From Olavius algarvensis Delta 4 endosymbiont (GTDB lineage Bacteria; Desulfobacterota; Desulfobacteria; Desulfobacterales; CAJINA01), in contig CAJINA010000259.1 of assembly GCA_905176665.1 (NCBI GenBank), positions 150,363 through 214,362 on the forward strand: a stretch of DNA of 64,000 bases, written 5' to 3'. Positions 44,348 through 51,138 of the stretch are shown here, piece after piece; positions within the stretch are counted from its first letter, which is position 1, and each line of letters begins with the position of its first letter. A program made the position numbers and the translations under genes. Under the pieces are notes generated by a model that was not told the origin of the DNA, ran no database searches, and saw nothing but the letters and a program-made list of their open reading frames with translations.

Positions 44348-45691
44348 TCAGGCGGCATTTTTCTCCCGATATTCTTTCAGTTTGTTGCGCAGCGTCCGGA
44401 TGCTGATTCCCAGCATCTCGGCCGCCTGGGTGCGATTGTCGTTGACCTTTCTCAGGGTGCGGGCGATCAATTCTTGCTCCATCTCCTTCACGGACATACC
44501 CGGACGCAGCTCAATGGTATTGGCCCGACCCGCGGGTTCATCTTCCAGTAAAATCTGCCCGGCGGGCAGTTTCCCGCCGCTGGTGATAATCACCGCCCGC
44601 TCCATGGTATTTTCAAGCTCACGAATGTTTCCGGGCCAGTCGTAGGCCTGCAGTTTACGGGCCGCATTCGCCGTCAGCCTGAGATCCGGCTTGCGGTTTT
44701 CAAGGCAGAATTTGTGGATGAAATGCTCCGCCAGCGGCAGGATGTCATCCGGCCGGTTTCGCAGGGGCGGCAAGGTAAATGGTATGACATTGATGCGATA
44801 ATATAGATCTTTCCGGAAGCTACCTTCCTCGACCGCCTGTTTGAGATCGACGTTGCTGACCGCTATGACCCGGGTGTTGATGGGTACCGGCTGGCGGCCG
44901 CCCACCCGGTCGATTTCCTTTTCCTGGAGTACTCTGAGCAGTTTGGCCTGGAGGGGCAACGCCATCTCCGAAATTTCATCCAGTAACATCGTACCCTTGC
45001 CGGCAAGTTCGAACTTACCGATTTTACGCACGACCGCTCCGGTAAACGCCCCTTTCTCATGGCCGAACAGCTCACTCTCGGCCAGTTGCTCCGGCAAAGC
45101 AGCGCAGTTTAAAGCCACAAACGGGTTGGTGCTGACCAGACTATGCTGGTGAATATAGGCGGCCAAAAGCTCCTTACCGGTACCGCTCTCACCCAGGATA
45201 AGGACGTTGGCCTGGCTTTGGGCAACATTTTCAGCCACCTGCAGTAATTCCCGTACCTGCGAGTCCTGCGTCACGATATGCTTGGCGCGGGCGCCCGAGT
45301 TAGACGATTCTAAAGTTGCGTAACCGCTATCGATCGGCGCAAGCGCCTTTTGAAGGGCCAGGACCAGGGCTTCCGGGTGGACTGGTTTGAGCAGATAATC
45401 AACCGCGCCGGCCTGCATGGCCGCCACTGCTCCTCGTACCGAGCCTGTTTCAGCCGTGGCAATCACCGGCAGGTGGGGTGCCTGGGCGCGTATTTCGGCC
45501 AGCAGCTGGGTATAGTCCCTGCCGGGCAGATCAGAATCTGCAATCACCAGGCGGTAGGCATCCAAATCAAGCCCCTGCAAGACCGCACGGCCGGCTGGTT
45601 GGATATCAATCCGGAACCCCCTATCGGCCAGGGCCGTCTCGAGCGGCTTGGAGACCGTTCCAGCTCGGTCTATGATCAGTATCGTATCCAA
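44348..45691 (-). CDS. Sigma54-dependent response regulator (FlrC/NtrC type)
   Basis: 447 aa from the TTG at 45691, which has AGAGGAA upstream; an in-frame TTG at 45712 is the longer option. Residues 1-115 form a receiver (LVIADSDLPGRDY phosphoacceptor). The AAA+ domain has GESGTGKELLA and the sigma54-contacting loop GAFTGA. The C-terminal Fis-type helix-turn-helix (TQAAEMLGISIRTLRNKL) binds DNA. The position just upstream of flgB and homology suggest an FlrC/FleR-like activator of class 2 flagellar genes. No partner histidine kinase is in the window. It has its own sigma54-type promoter. Confidence 0.9.
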   Translation of the reverse strand: MDTILIIDRAGTVSKPLETALADRGFRIDIQPAGRAVLQGLDLDAYRLVIADSDLPGRDYTQLLAEIRAQAPHLPVIATAETGSVRGAVAAMQAGAVDYLLKPVHPEALVLALQKALAPIDSGYATLESSNSGARAKHIVTQDSQVRELLQVAENVAQSQANVLILGESGTGKELLAAYIHQHSLVSTNPFVALNCAALPEQLAESELFGHEKGAFTGAVVRKIGKFELAGKGTMLLDEISEMALPLQAKLLRVLQEKEIDRVGGRQPVPINTRVIAVSNVDLKQAVEEGSFRKDLYYRINVIPFTLPPLRNRPDDILPLAEHFIHKFCLENRKPDLRLTANAARKLQAYDWPGNIRELENTMERAVIITSGGKLPAGQILLEDEPAGRANTIELRPGMSVKEMEQELIARTLRKVNDNRTQAAEMLGISIRTLRNKLKEYREKNAA

Positions 45692-45752
45692 ACGGTGTTC
45701 CTCTGCATGCAAGTCCGGTAAAATTTATAAACTGAATCGTAACCGGATAATC

Positions 45753-45767
45753 GCAAGATGCATGCCA
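45753..45767 (-). promoter_or_regulatory. Sigma54 promoter of the response regulator gene
   Basis: Minus strand TGGCATGCATCTTGC with proper GG-N10-GC spacing. The predicted start is near 45741, about 50 bp before the TTG start. An activator gene under sigma54 control fits a cascade topped by a second activator. Confidence 0.72.
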
Positions 45768-46458
45768 GCCGACTCTCATTCTGCTGATGGGATGCGTGGA
45801 TTCAGGCCAACGAAAGATCAGCGCATATCACTATATTTTATTTATTTACAACAAGTTGCACACAGTGCGTCTCAACGGTGAAAAATGACGGTGCCCCGCG
45901 GACAGGCGCAGGCTATCCCGACCATTTTTTTACCTGCAAGGCTGTCAAAACTAAAACTCTGTTGTGTCAAGGTGTTGACGCCCGCCTGTTTTCTGTAAGC
46001 CAGATGGGCAGCCAAACAGCTATCCCGGCGGCGCCCCGTGAGGCGGCACCGTCCCCTAACGGCGGAAAAGGCCTGGAAGCAGATGACGGCATAAGCAGCC
46101 TGGCTCATCACGGCCTGCCAGTGGTGCTCCTCCCGCAAAGTGGGAGACATCAGGAGGCCTCCCAAGCGGGCTGACTTTATCTTGGGTTGCCCTTCCCTTG
46201 AAGACGCGCCGAGCATCACTGGAAAGGACGACCATAATCTAACTTGGAGCGAAGTGCTTGTTTGAGCGTCAGCGAGTTGCGTTGGGCGCGCTCTTTTTGA
46301 GAAGCGCAGGGCCGTGTCTTACGGGTGCTTTCTTGTGGGCACAAGAAAAGTGAAAAGATGATACAAAATAATAACAGACTGTTATACGATTTTTCATCGG
46401 AGCCAAGGAATGGTCAATGCTCCTTGGATTTAAGACTAGGCAAGGCCCTATTAAGGGC
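45768..46458. other. 690-bp gene-free, structured intergenic block of unknown nature
   Basis: No convincing gene. Many paired segments are visible: GACGGTGCC (45887) with GGCACCGTC (46045); ACAGGCG near 45903 with CGCCTGT near 45984; a CTCCC/GGGAG hairpin at 46129-46145; TTTCTTGTG-GG-CACAAGAAA at 46329-46348; and a hairpin at the 3' end of the next gene (GGCCCT/AGGGCC near 46444-46456). A 115-residue open frame on the minus strand has Arg/Cys-rich composition unlike its neighbours and is probably not coding. It may be a structured RNA or a decayed repeat element. Confidence 0.45.
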
Positions 46459-47481
46459 CTATGTTTTATGGCGTTTGATCTTTTCAACCAAGGTGGTCCG
46501 GTTGAGTTGCAGCAGCTTGGCGGCCCGATTCTTGATCCCGTTGGTCTTTTCAAGGGACTGGATGATCAGTGATTTTTCGAATTCGGTTACCGCCGAATTG
46601 AGGCAGATGCCTTTGCTGGAGATCTTGATACCGGATGGATTGAATTCACGGGTGCAGCCTTGAAATCGTTCCGGCAGTTCAGCGCAGGTGACACAGCAGC
46701 CATCGTTGAGCACCACCAAGCGCTCTATGATGTTTTTGAGTTCACGAACATTTCCGGGCCAGGAAAAATCCATCATGGCGGCCAGCGCTTCGTCCTCAAA
46801 CTCCGGCGGCTGCATGCCTTTTTCCTTGCAGATCATGTTTATAAAATGGTGGATCAACAGGGGGACATCTTCGCGACGCTTTTTTAGGGCTGGCAATTTG
46901 ATGGGGATGACATAAAGCCTGAAAAACAGATCCTGTCGAAATTTACCGGCAGCGACGGCTTTTTCAAGATCGCGATGGGTAGCGGCAATCACGCGGACAT
47001 CCGTGCGGTGCGTCCGGCAACCGCCCACGGGCTCAAACTCGCCTTCTTCAAGGACCCGCAGTAGTTTCACCTGCAGGTCGGGACTCATGTCACCGATTTC
47101 ATCCAGGAAGATCGTCCCGCCCTTGGCAGCTTCGAACTTACCGGTTTTTGAATTAGCCGCTCCGGTAAAGGCGCCTTTGACATGCCCAAAAAGTTCACTT
47201 TCGAGCAGGTTTTCCGGGATGGCCCCGCAGTTGATCGTAACGAAAGGCTTGTCGCCACGACTGGAGAGGTTGTGAATTGCGCGCGCTACCAAACCTTTGC
47301 CGGTCCCGGTTTCACCATTGATCATGATGGTACTGCCGCTGTCGGCCACTTTTTCGACCAGCCGGAAAACCGCCTTGATTTCAGTGCTTTCACCGACGAT
47401 GCCGTGGCGGGATACCCGGGCGGGGTCCTGAAAATCCTGGTCATCAACACTGCTTTGATTGTCAACGGCAAGGTTCAACAT
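46459..47481 (-). CDS. Sigma54-dependent transcriptional activator without receiver (FlrA/FleQ-like)
   Basis: 340 aa. The protein starts almost directly with the AAA+ domain: NGETGTGKGLVARAIHN (Walker A), ESELFGHVKGAFTGA (sigma54 loop), GGTIFLDEIGDM (Walker B). A Fis-type helix-turn-helix ends it (KNRAAKLLQLNRTTLVEKI). It lacks the N-terminal FleQ domain, so it may be constitutively active or controlled by a partner. A sigma54 promoter and three palindromes precede it, suggesting autoregulation. The stop is TAG. Confidence 0.88.
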   Translation of the reverse strand: MLNLAVDNQSSVDDQDFQDPARVSRHGIVGESTEIKAVFRLVEKVADSGSTIMINGETGTGKGLVARAIHNLSSRGDKPFVTINCGAIPENLLESELFGHVKGAFTGAANSKTGKFEAAKGGTIFLDEIGDMSPDLQVKLLRVLEEGEFEPVGGCRTHRTDVRVIAATHRDLEKAVAAGKFRQDLFFRLYVIPIKLPALKKRREDVPLLIHHFINMICKEKGMQPPEFEDEALAAMMDFSWPGNVRELKNIIERLVVLNDGCCVTCAELPERFQGCTREFNPSGIKISSKGICLNSAVTEFEKSLIIQSLEKTNGIKNRAAKLLQLNRTTLVEKIKRHKT

Positions 47482-47530
47482 AGTTTGGCTCCTGGATTTT
47501 ATATGGCGGTTGCGTGTTATGGGAAAGATT

Positions 47531-47547
47531 GAGCAAAGAGTATGCCA
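47531..47547 (-). promoter_or_regulatory. Sigma54 promoter of the FlrA-like activator
   Basis: Minus strand TGGCATACTCTTTGCTC, GG-N10-GC spacing correct. The predicted start near 47521 gives a 40-base leader before the ATG at 47481. Confidence 0.75.
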
Positions 47548-47655
47548 CCGGCCGGCCAGAACTTTTTATATAATTTTTTATTAAGAAATTCAGATAGTTT
47601 TTAATTTCAAGATCACTGGATGATTCCATTGGCCCTTCATAAGCAGTTGGCATTT

Positions 47656-47778
47656 TTTGCATATTGCAAATATAAAAAGGGCACCTGCCGGTGCCCTTCT
47701 CGCGCCAGGCATTGATACCCGGCGGTTTGTGCGTATACAACCATATTTGCATCTTGCGAATTAATTGCAAGTTGCAAC
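47656..47778. promoter_or_regulatory. Three-copy palindrome array TTTGCA-N3-TGCAAA, likely enhancer/operator
   Basis: Copies at 47656-47670 (TTTGCATATTGCAAA, perfect), 47746-47760 (TTTGCATCTTGCGAA, one mismatch) and 47764-47778 (ATTGCAAGTTGCAAC, perfect in the inner 5+5). Centres are 90 and 18 bp apart. They lie 110-240 bp upstream of the sigma54 promoter at 47531-47547, the usual distance for an upstream activating sequence bound by a sigma54 activator. The binding protein is unknown; the downstream activator itself is the first candidate. Confidence 0.65.
47677..47698 (-). terminator. Intrinsic terminator downstream of the CheY-STAS gene
   Basis: On the minus strand AAGGGCACC-GGCA-GGTGCCCTT is followed by TTTATATTTG, giving a 9-bp GC-rich stem and a U-rich tail. 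It ends transcription from the gene at 47810-48550 before the sigma54 promoter region. Confidence 0.82.
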
Positions 47779-47809
47779 AGTCGTTTTTATAATTGGCCCC
47801 TTCCGGATG

Positions 47810-48550
47810 CTAAAATTGTGATTTGGCCGCCTCCAGGCTGTCGTGAATCGGAAGGGAACTGGTTTCCGCAAATTCCTGCAGTTCCTCCTTGAGGACGGCC
47901 GTGCCGGCCACCCGGGTATGCACTTTAGCGGCCCCGCATTTTTCGATGACCTGGATGATCAGTTTTATCGGGGACATATTTGTTTCTTTGACCCCCGTGA
48001 GATCCAGGATAAATTTGCTGAGTCCGTCGGCTTTCATATCTTTGAGCCGGCTGCCGATCAGCCCCTCCACTTCCACCCCGATGGGCCGGGTAATCTTGGG
48101 GGGCAGCCGCAGGATCGTGATGCTGTCCTGAATTTTAAAATACTTTTCCGCCGCCCCGGCCGTGTCCTTGCCGCTTTTTTCCTCCAGCTTGAGCACGCTC
48201 TGCACCCTTTCAATCAGTTGTTCCCCCTTGAAAGGTTTCACGATGTAATTTTGAACCCCCATCTTGACGATCTGCATGACGTTGTCTTTGCCCGACTCCG
48301 CCGTCAGCATGATCACAGGAATCGCTTTCAACTCGTCGTCCTTTTTCAGTCTTTCCAGCATTTCGATGCCGGTCATGACCGGCATGGTAATATCCAGGAT
48401 GATCAGGTCCGGTTTTTCACGTGTGGCCGTATCCAGTCCAAGTTGGCCGTTTTCGGCTTCAACCAGTTCACAGTCATAGGGCTTGAAAGCCTTTTTCACA
48501 ATCATCCGGATTGTCTTGCTGTCGTCTACCGTCAATACTTTCAAAGGCAT
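47810..48550 (-). CDS. CheY-like receiver fused to a STAS domain
   Basis: 246 aa. Residues 1-122 form a receiver with acidic pair Asp9-Asp10, phosphoacceptor Asp53 (LIILDITMPVMTG) and the Lys in YIVKPFKG. Residues 135-246 read as a STAS (anti-sigma antagonist-like) domain (YFKIQDSITILRLPPKI, then FILDLTGVKETNMSPIKLIIQVIEKC in outline). The usual phosphorylatable Ser of SpoIIAA is not obvious. It may link phosphorelay to protein partner-switching. A sigma28-type promoter precedes it, placing it with late motility genes. Confidence 0.8.
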   Translation of the reverse strand: MPLKVLTVDDSKTIRMIVKKAFKPYDCELVEAENGQLGLDTATREKPDLIILDITMPVMTGIEMLERLKKDDELKAIPVIMLTAESGKDNVMQIVKMGVQNYIVKPFKGEQLIERVQSVLKLEEKSGKDTAGAAEKYFKIQDSITILRLPPKITRPIGVEVEGLIGSRLKDMKADGLSKFILDLTGVKETNMSPIKLIIQVIEKCGAAKVHTRVAGTAVLKEELQEFAETSSLPIHDSLEAAKSQF

Positions 48551-48656
48551 GATAATCCTCCTGTCTTTTTAGGATGCCTTATGGGGTTGAACCTCGGTAT
48601 GGGGTGCACATTTGCATTTGAGTGTCAGCCTTCATATACTTGTCGATACGACTAAC

Positions 48657-48683
48657 CTATCGGCAAATTGGTTTAAACCTTTA
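48657..48683 (-). promoter_or_regulatory. Sigma28 promoter of the CheY-STAS gene
   Basis: Minus strand TAAA-N15-GCCGATAG. Both boxes and spacing match the FliA consensus. The predicted start is about 100 bases before the ATG at 48550. Confidence 0.8.
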
Positions 48684-48841
48684 GTCTTTTTTGCCGTTTG
48701 GCCAACTGTCTGCCTGCCCAACAGCACTATCGCAAAATTGATACCATTTATAGTGTTCAACGAAACCGGGTAATTTAGAAATTAGAGTTAAAGTTTTCGA
48801 CAAAACATCCAATATGCATAGTAGACCCTGCGCTGTGTATA

Positions 48842-48857
48842 TGGCACAATAATTGCT
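48842..48857 (+). promoter_or_regulatory. Sigma54 promoter of flbT-flaF
   Basis: TGGCACAATAATTGCT matches the sigma54 consensus fully at -24 and -12. The predicted start is about 40 bases before the flbT ATG. Confidence 0.85.
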
Positions 48858-48909
48858 GTAATACCTACTAATTTTCTATTGATACTAACCCAACAACCAG
48901 GGAATAAGC

Positions 48910-49296
48910 ATGGCGCTGAAACTCACGTTAAAACCAAATGAAAAAATGATAATCGGCGGAGCGGTCATTACCAACGGCAACTCCAAATCCAACCTCATCG
49001 TGGAAAACAAGGTCCCGATCCTGCGGGAAAAGGACATCCTCAATGAAACGGAGGTTAATACCCCCGGTCGGCGGGTATATTTTGCGATCCAGCTTATGTA
49101 TATCGACGAGGCGAACCTGGTGGTCCACCACAACAGTTATTGGGAACTGGTCAAGGATTTCCTGGGCGCAGCCCCCAGCCAATTGGCAGTCATTGACCGC
49201 ATGAGTGAACATATTTTGCAGCGCCAATACTATAAAGCCCTGAAATTGTGTCGAGAATTGATTAACTACGAAGAGGAAATCAAGCAGCATGTATAA
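48910..49296 (+). CDS. flbT: Flagellin mRNA regulator FlbT
   Basis: 128 aa. LKLTLKPNEKMIIGGAVITNG and VPILREKDILNETEVNTPGRRVYFAIQLMYID (in outline) are the FlbT signature. In Caulobacter FlbT acts on the 5' leader of flagellin mRNA. Here it lies 760 bp upstream of a flagellin gene with a structured leader. It overlaps flaF by 8 bases. FlbT is best known from alphaproteobacteria, so its presence in this locus is of note. Confidence 0.92.
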   Translation: MALKLTLKPNEKMIIGGAVITNGNSKSNLIVENKVPILREKDILNETEVNTPGRRVYFAIQLMYIDEANLVVHHNSYWELVKDFLGAAPSQLAVIDRMSEHILQRQYYKALKLCRELINYEEEIKQHV

Positions 49297-49672
49297 GCGC
49301 AAGCCCATCGATACGTACAAGGGCGTGGACAAGGCCACCATGTCGGGCCGGGATGTCGAAGCCGAGGTGCTCACCAAAGCCGCCATCAAACTTAAAGCCT
49401 GCCAGGACAACTGGGACAAAGATGAAAATGAGCGCAATACCGGACTGAAGCAGGCGCTGGATTACAACCAGCGGATCTGGACGATCTTCCAGGGAGAACT
49501 CGCAAGTGACGAAAACCCCCTGCCGGTGGAAATACGCCGGGACCTGCTGCGGCTCAGCGCATTCATCGACAAGCGTACCTTTGATATTATAGCCTTTCCG
49601 GAGAAGGACAAACTCAATATCCTCATCGCCATCAACCAGAATATAGCGGCCGGACTGCGCCAAACACCTTGA
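49289..49672 (+). CDS. flaF: Flagellar biosynthesis regulator FlaF
   Basis: 127 aa. It is all-helical, with EVLTKAAIKLKAC, NQRIWTIFQGELA and LRLSAFIDKRTFDII matching FlaF. In alphaproteobacteria FlaF is a flagellin chaperone/activator opposing FlbT. It overlaps flbT by 8 bases and lies directly before the flagellin gene. Confidence 0.9.
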   Translation: MYKRKPIDTYKGVDKATMSGRDVEAEVLTKAAIKLKACQDNWDKDENERNTGLKQALDYNQRIWTIFQGELASDENPLPVEIRRDLLRLSAFIDKRTFDIIAFPEKDKLNILIAINQNIAAGLRQTP

Positions 49673-50054
49673 TCCGGCAACCCTGTCTACCGGTGGTCGC
49701 ACGCAGGGTTCGCGGCTTCACCGGTGGTCCCGTTCTTATCTTCCATGCGTTTGTATTACCTCAACTAAGTGACGCATTCGGGCCGTCGCAACCACCTATC
49801 CGTACCGGCAACCCATTGAGCGCAAACCGCATTTTAAAGGTCAATCGGATCTCTATTTCAGACGACAGCAATATATAATAATTCAATTTTCTTAAAGTTT
49901 TTGACCCGCCGCCCGATATACCCTTTGAAAGGCGTCGGGCAACTGTCGCCGTTAGGGGCTCCCGAAAGTTGCCGCAGCGCCAGTCGAAACAAAACGTTTC
50001 GACATATTATGATCGGTTAGAAAGCCGATCCATTCCTAGAAAAGGAGAAACACC
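49673..50054 (+). promoter_or_regulatory. Flagellin upstream region with a long structured leader
   Basis: 382 bp without a gene. After the sigma28 promoter (49893-49919) the predicted leader is about 130 bases and holds three stem-loops: GGCAACT/AGTTGCC (49938-49944 with 49967-49973), GTCGAAAC/GTTTCGAC with a 5-base loop (49983-50003), and GATCGG/CCGATC (50011-50030). AAGGAG follows. A structured leader is what a FlbT-type RNA regulator would need; the FlbT target claim is inference. Confidence 0.65.
49893..49919 (+). promoter_or_regulatory. Sigma28 promoter of the flagellin gene
   Basis: TAAAGTTT-N11-CCCGATAT, close to the FliA consensus TAAAGTTT-N11-GCCGATAA. The predicted start is near 49926. 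Confidence 0.85.
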
Positions 50055-50894
50055 ATGGCTATGAACAACATCGCATTAACTTCCGGCATGCGTCAGAATC
50101 TTTTCAGTCTGCAGCAGACCAATGATCTGATGAATAAAACGGCCAGCAGGCTGGCCACCGGCAAGAAGGTCCAGAACGCCCTTGACGATCCCATCAACTT
50201 TTTCGCCGCCGCCGGTCACAATCAGAGAGCAGGTGACCTGGCCCAGCGTAAAGACCAGATGGGTGAAGCGATTCAGACCATCAAGGCTGCCAACAACGGT
50301 ATCGAAGCCATCACCGACCTGATCGCTTCCGCCAAGTCTCTGGCCAATTCCGCCTCGGCCATCGACGCTTGCGCCACGGCCGCCTCGCAGAACGCGACCG
50401 ACCGGAGCGCCCTCGCCGACCAGTTTGACGAGGTCATGAACCAGATCGACACCCTGGCAGCCGACTCCGGCTACAAGGGTATCAACATGCTGGCTGCCGG
50501 TTCCTTGACGGTAGAGTATGACGAATCCGGCGACTCCAGTTCTACGATCACCGGTTTCAATGCTTCCGCCAGCGGCTTGAGCATTGCAGACAATACCAAC
50601 GCCTGGGTAGCGCAGAGCGACGTAACCGCCGCGATTGCCGACCTGGATACCGCGCGCGACACCCTGCGGACCAAGACCCAGACGCTGACCACCAGCTTGA
50701 GCACGATCACCACACGTGAGGAGTTCACCACGCAGATGATCAATACGCTCGAAGACGGTGCCACGAACCTGACCAATGCCGACATGAACGAAGAGAGCGC
50801 GAACATGCTGATGCTCCAGACCCGTCAGGCTCTGGGAACATCCTCTCTGAGTATGGCGTCCCAGGCTGCCCAGTCAGTCCTGAGACTCTTCTAA
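50055..50894 (+). CDS. fliC: Flagellin
   Basis: 279 aa. The N-terminal D0/D1 region (NNIALTSGMRQNLFSLQQTNDLMNKTASRLATGKKVQNALDDP in outline) and the C-terminal D1/D0 region (NMLMLQTRQALGTSSLSMASQAAQSVLRLF in outline) are complete. The variable middle is very short, so D2/D3 are absent and the filament would be thin, with few surface loops. Ser/Thr residues in the middle (SGDSSSTITG) could be glycosylated by the enzymes encoded downstream. AAGGAG precedes the ATG and a strong terminator follows. Confidence 0.96.
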   Translation: MAMNNIALTSGMRQNLFSLQQTNDLMNKTASRLATGKKVQNALDDPINFFAAAGHNQRAGDLAQRKDQMGEAIQTIKAANNGIEAITDLIASAKSLANSASAIDACATAASQNATDRSALADQFDEVMNQIDTLAADSGYKGINMLAAGSLTVEYDESGDSSSTITGFNASASGLSIADNTNAWVAQSDVTAAIADLDTARDTLRTKTQTLTTSLSTITTREEFTTQMINTLEDGATNLTNADMNEESANMLMLQTRQALGTSSLSMASQAAQSVLRLF

Positions 50895-50920
50895 GCCAGA
50901 GTTTCAACGCAGTAAAAAAA

Positions 50921-50949
50921 ACGGAGGGGATTTCCCCTCCGTTTTTTTT
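50921..50949 (+). terminator. Flagellin intrinsic terminator
   Basis: A 9-10-bp stem (ACGGAGGGG/CCCCTCCGT) with a 4-base loop, followed by eight T residues and preceded by an A-tract. It is a textbook intrinsic terminator 26 bp after the flagellin stop. Confidence 0.95.
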
Positions 50950-51043
50950 GTTTTGAACTTGCAGCCGGCAGGGCTGTCTTAACTGGTGCCGTCTCTTTTT
51001 TGTATTTACGGTATGTTCACCTGCTGCCCCTCGAAACGCAGCA

Positions 51044-51081
51044 AGCCGACTTTGCCAAAGTGGCCTCTGGAAAAGTCGGCT
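51044..51081. repeat. 10-bp inverted repeat with inner hairpin
   Basis: AGCCGACTTT (51044-51053) and AAAGTCGGCT (51072-51081) are perfectly inverted around an 18-base loop containing GCCA-AAG-TGGC. It has no T-run. It lies between the flagellin terminator and the end of the leftward glycosyltransferase gene. Function unknown. Confidence 0.6.
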
Positions 51082-51138
51082 CGTCGTTACAATCTCAGCC
51101 TGACAGGCTAAACCTGTCGTTTTAAATAAATGCGGCCA

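Larger units (their letters stand above)
47482..47809. other. 328-bp regulatory gap between the sigma54 activator and the CheY-STAS gene
   Basis: No supported gene. It holds, going leftwards, three copies of a palindrome, a terminator for the CheY-STAS gene, and a sigma54 promoter for the activator gene. These are listed separately. Confidence 0.6.
48551..48909. other. 359-bp divergent promoter region
   Basis: No gene. It separates the leftward CheY-STAS gene from the rightward flbT-flaF pair. It holds a sigma28 promoter (leftward) and a sigma54 promoter (rightward); a weaker sigma28-like TAAAGTTT-N11-TCCAATAT lies at 48789-48815 on the plus strand. Confidence 0.6.

Noticed and set aside
43186..44406. 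406-codon plus-strand frame across flgB, flgC and fliE
   Set aside because: It runs antisense through three well-identified overlapping flagellar genes and shows no protein family features.
45872..46219. 115-codon minus-strand frame in the structured intergenic block
   Set aside because: Biased Arg/Cys/Gln composition, no clear ribosome binding site, and many base-paired segments suggest RNA or repeat rather than protein.
47462..47770. 102-codon minus-strand frame upstream of the FlrA-like activator
   Set aside because: It crosses the terminator, the palindrome array and the sigma54 promoter, and has no family features.
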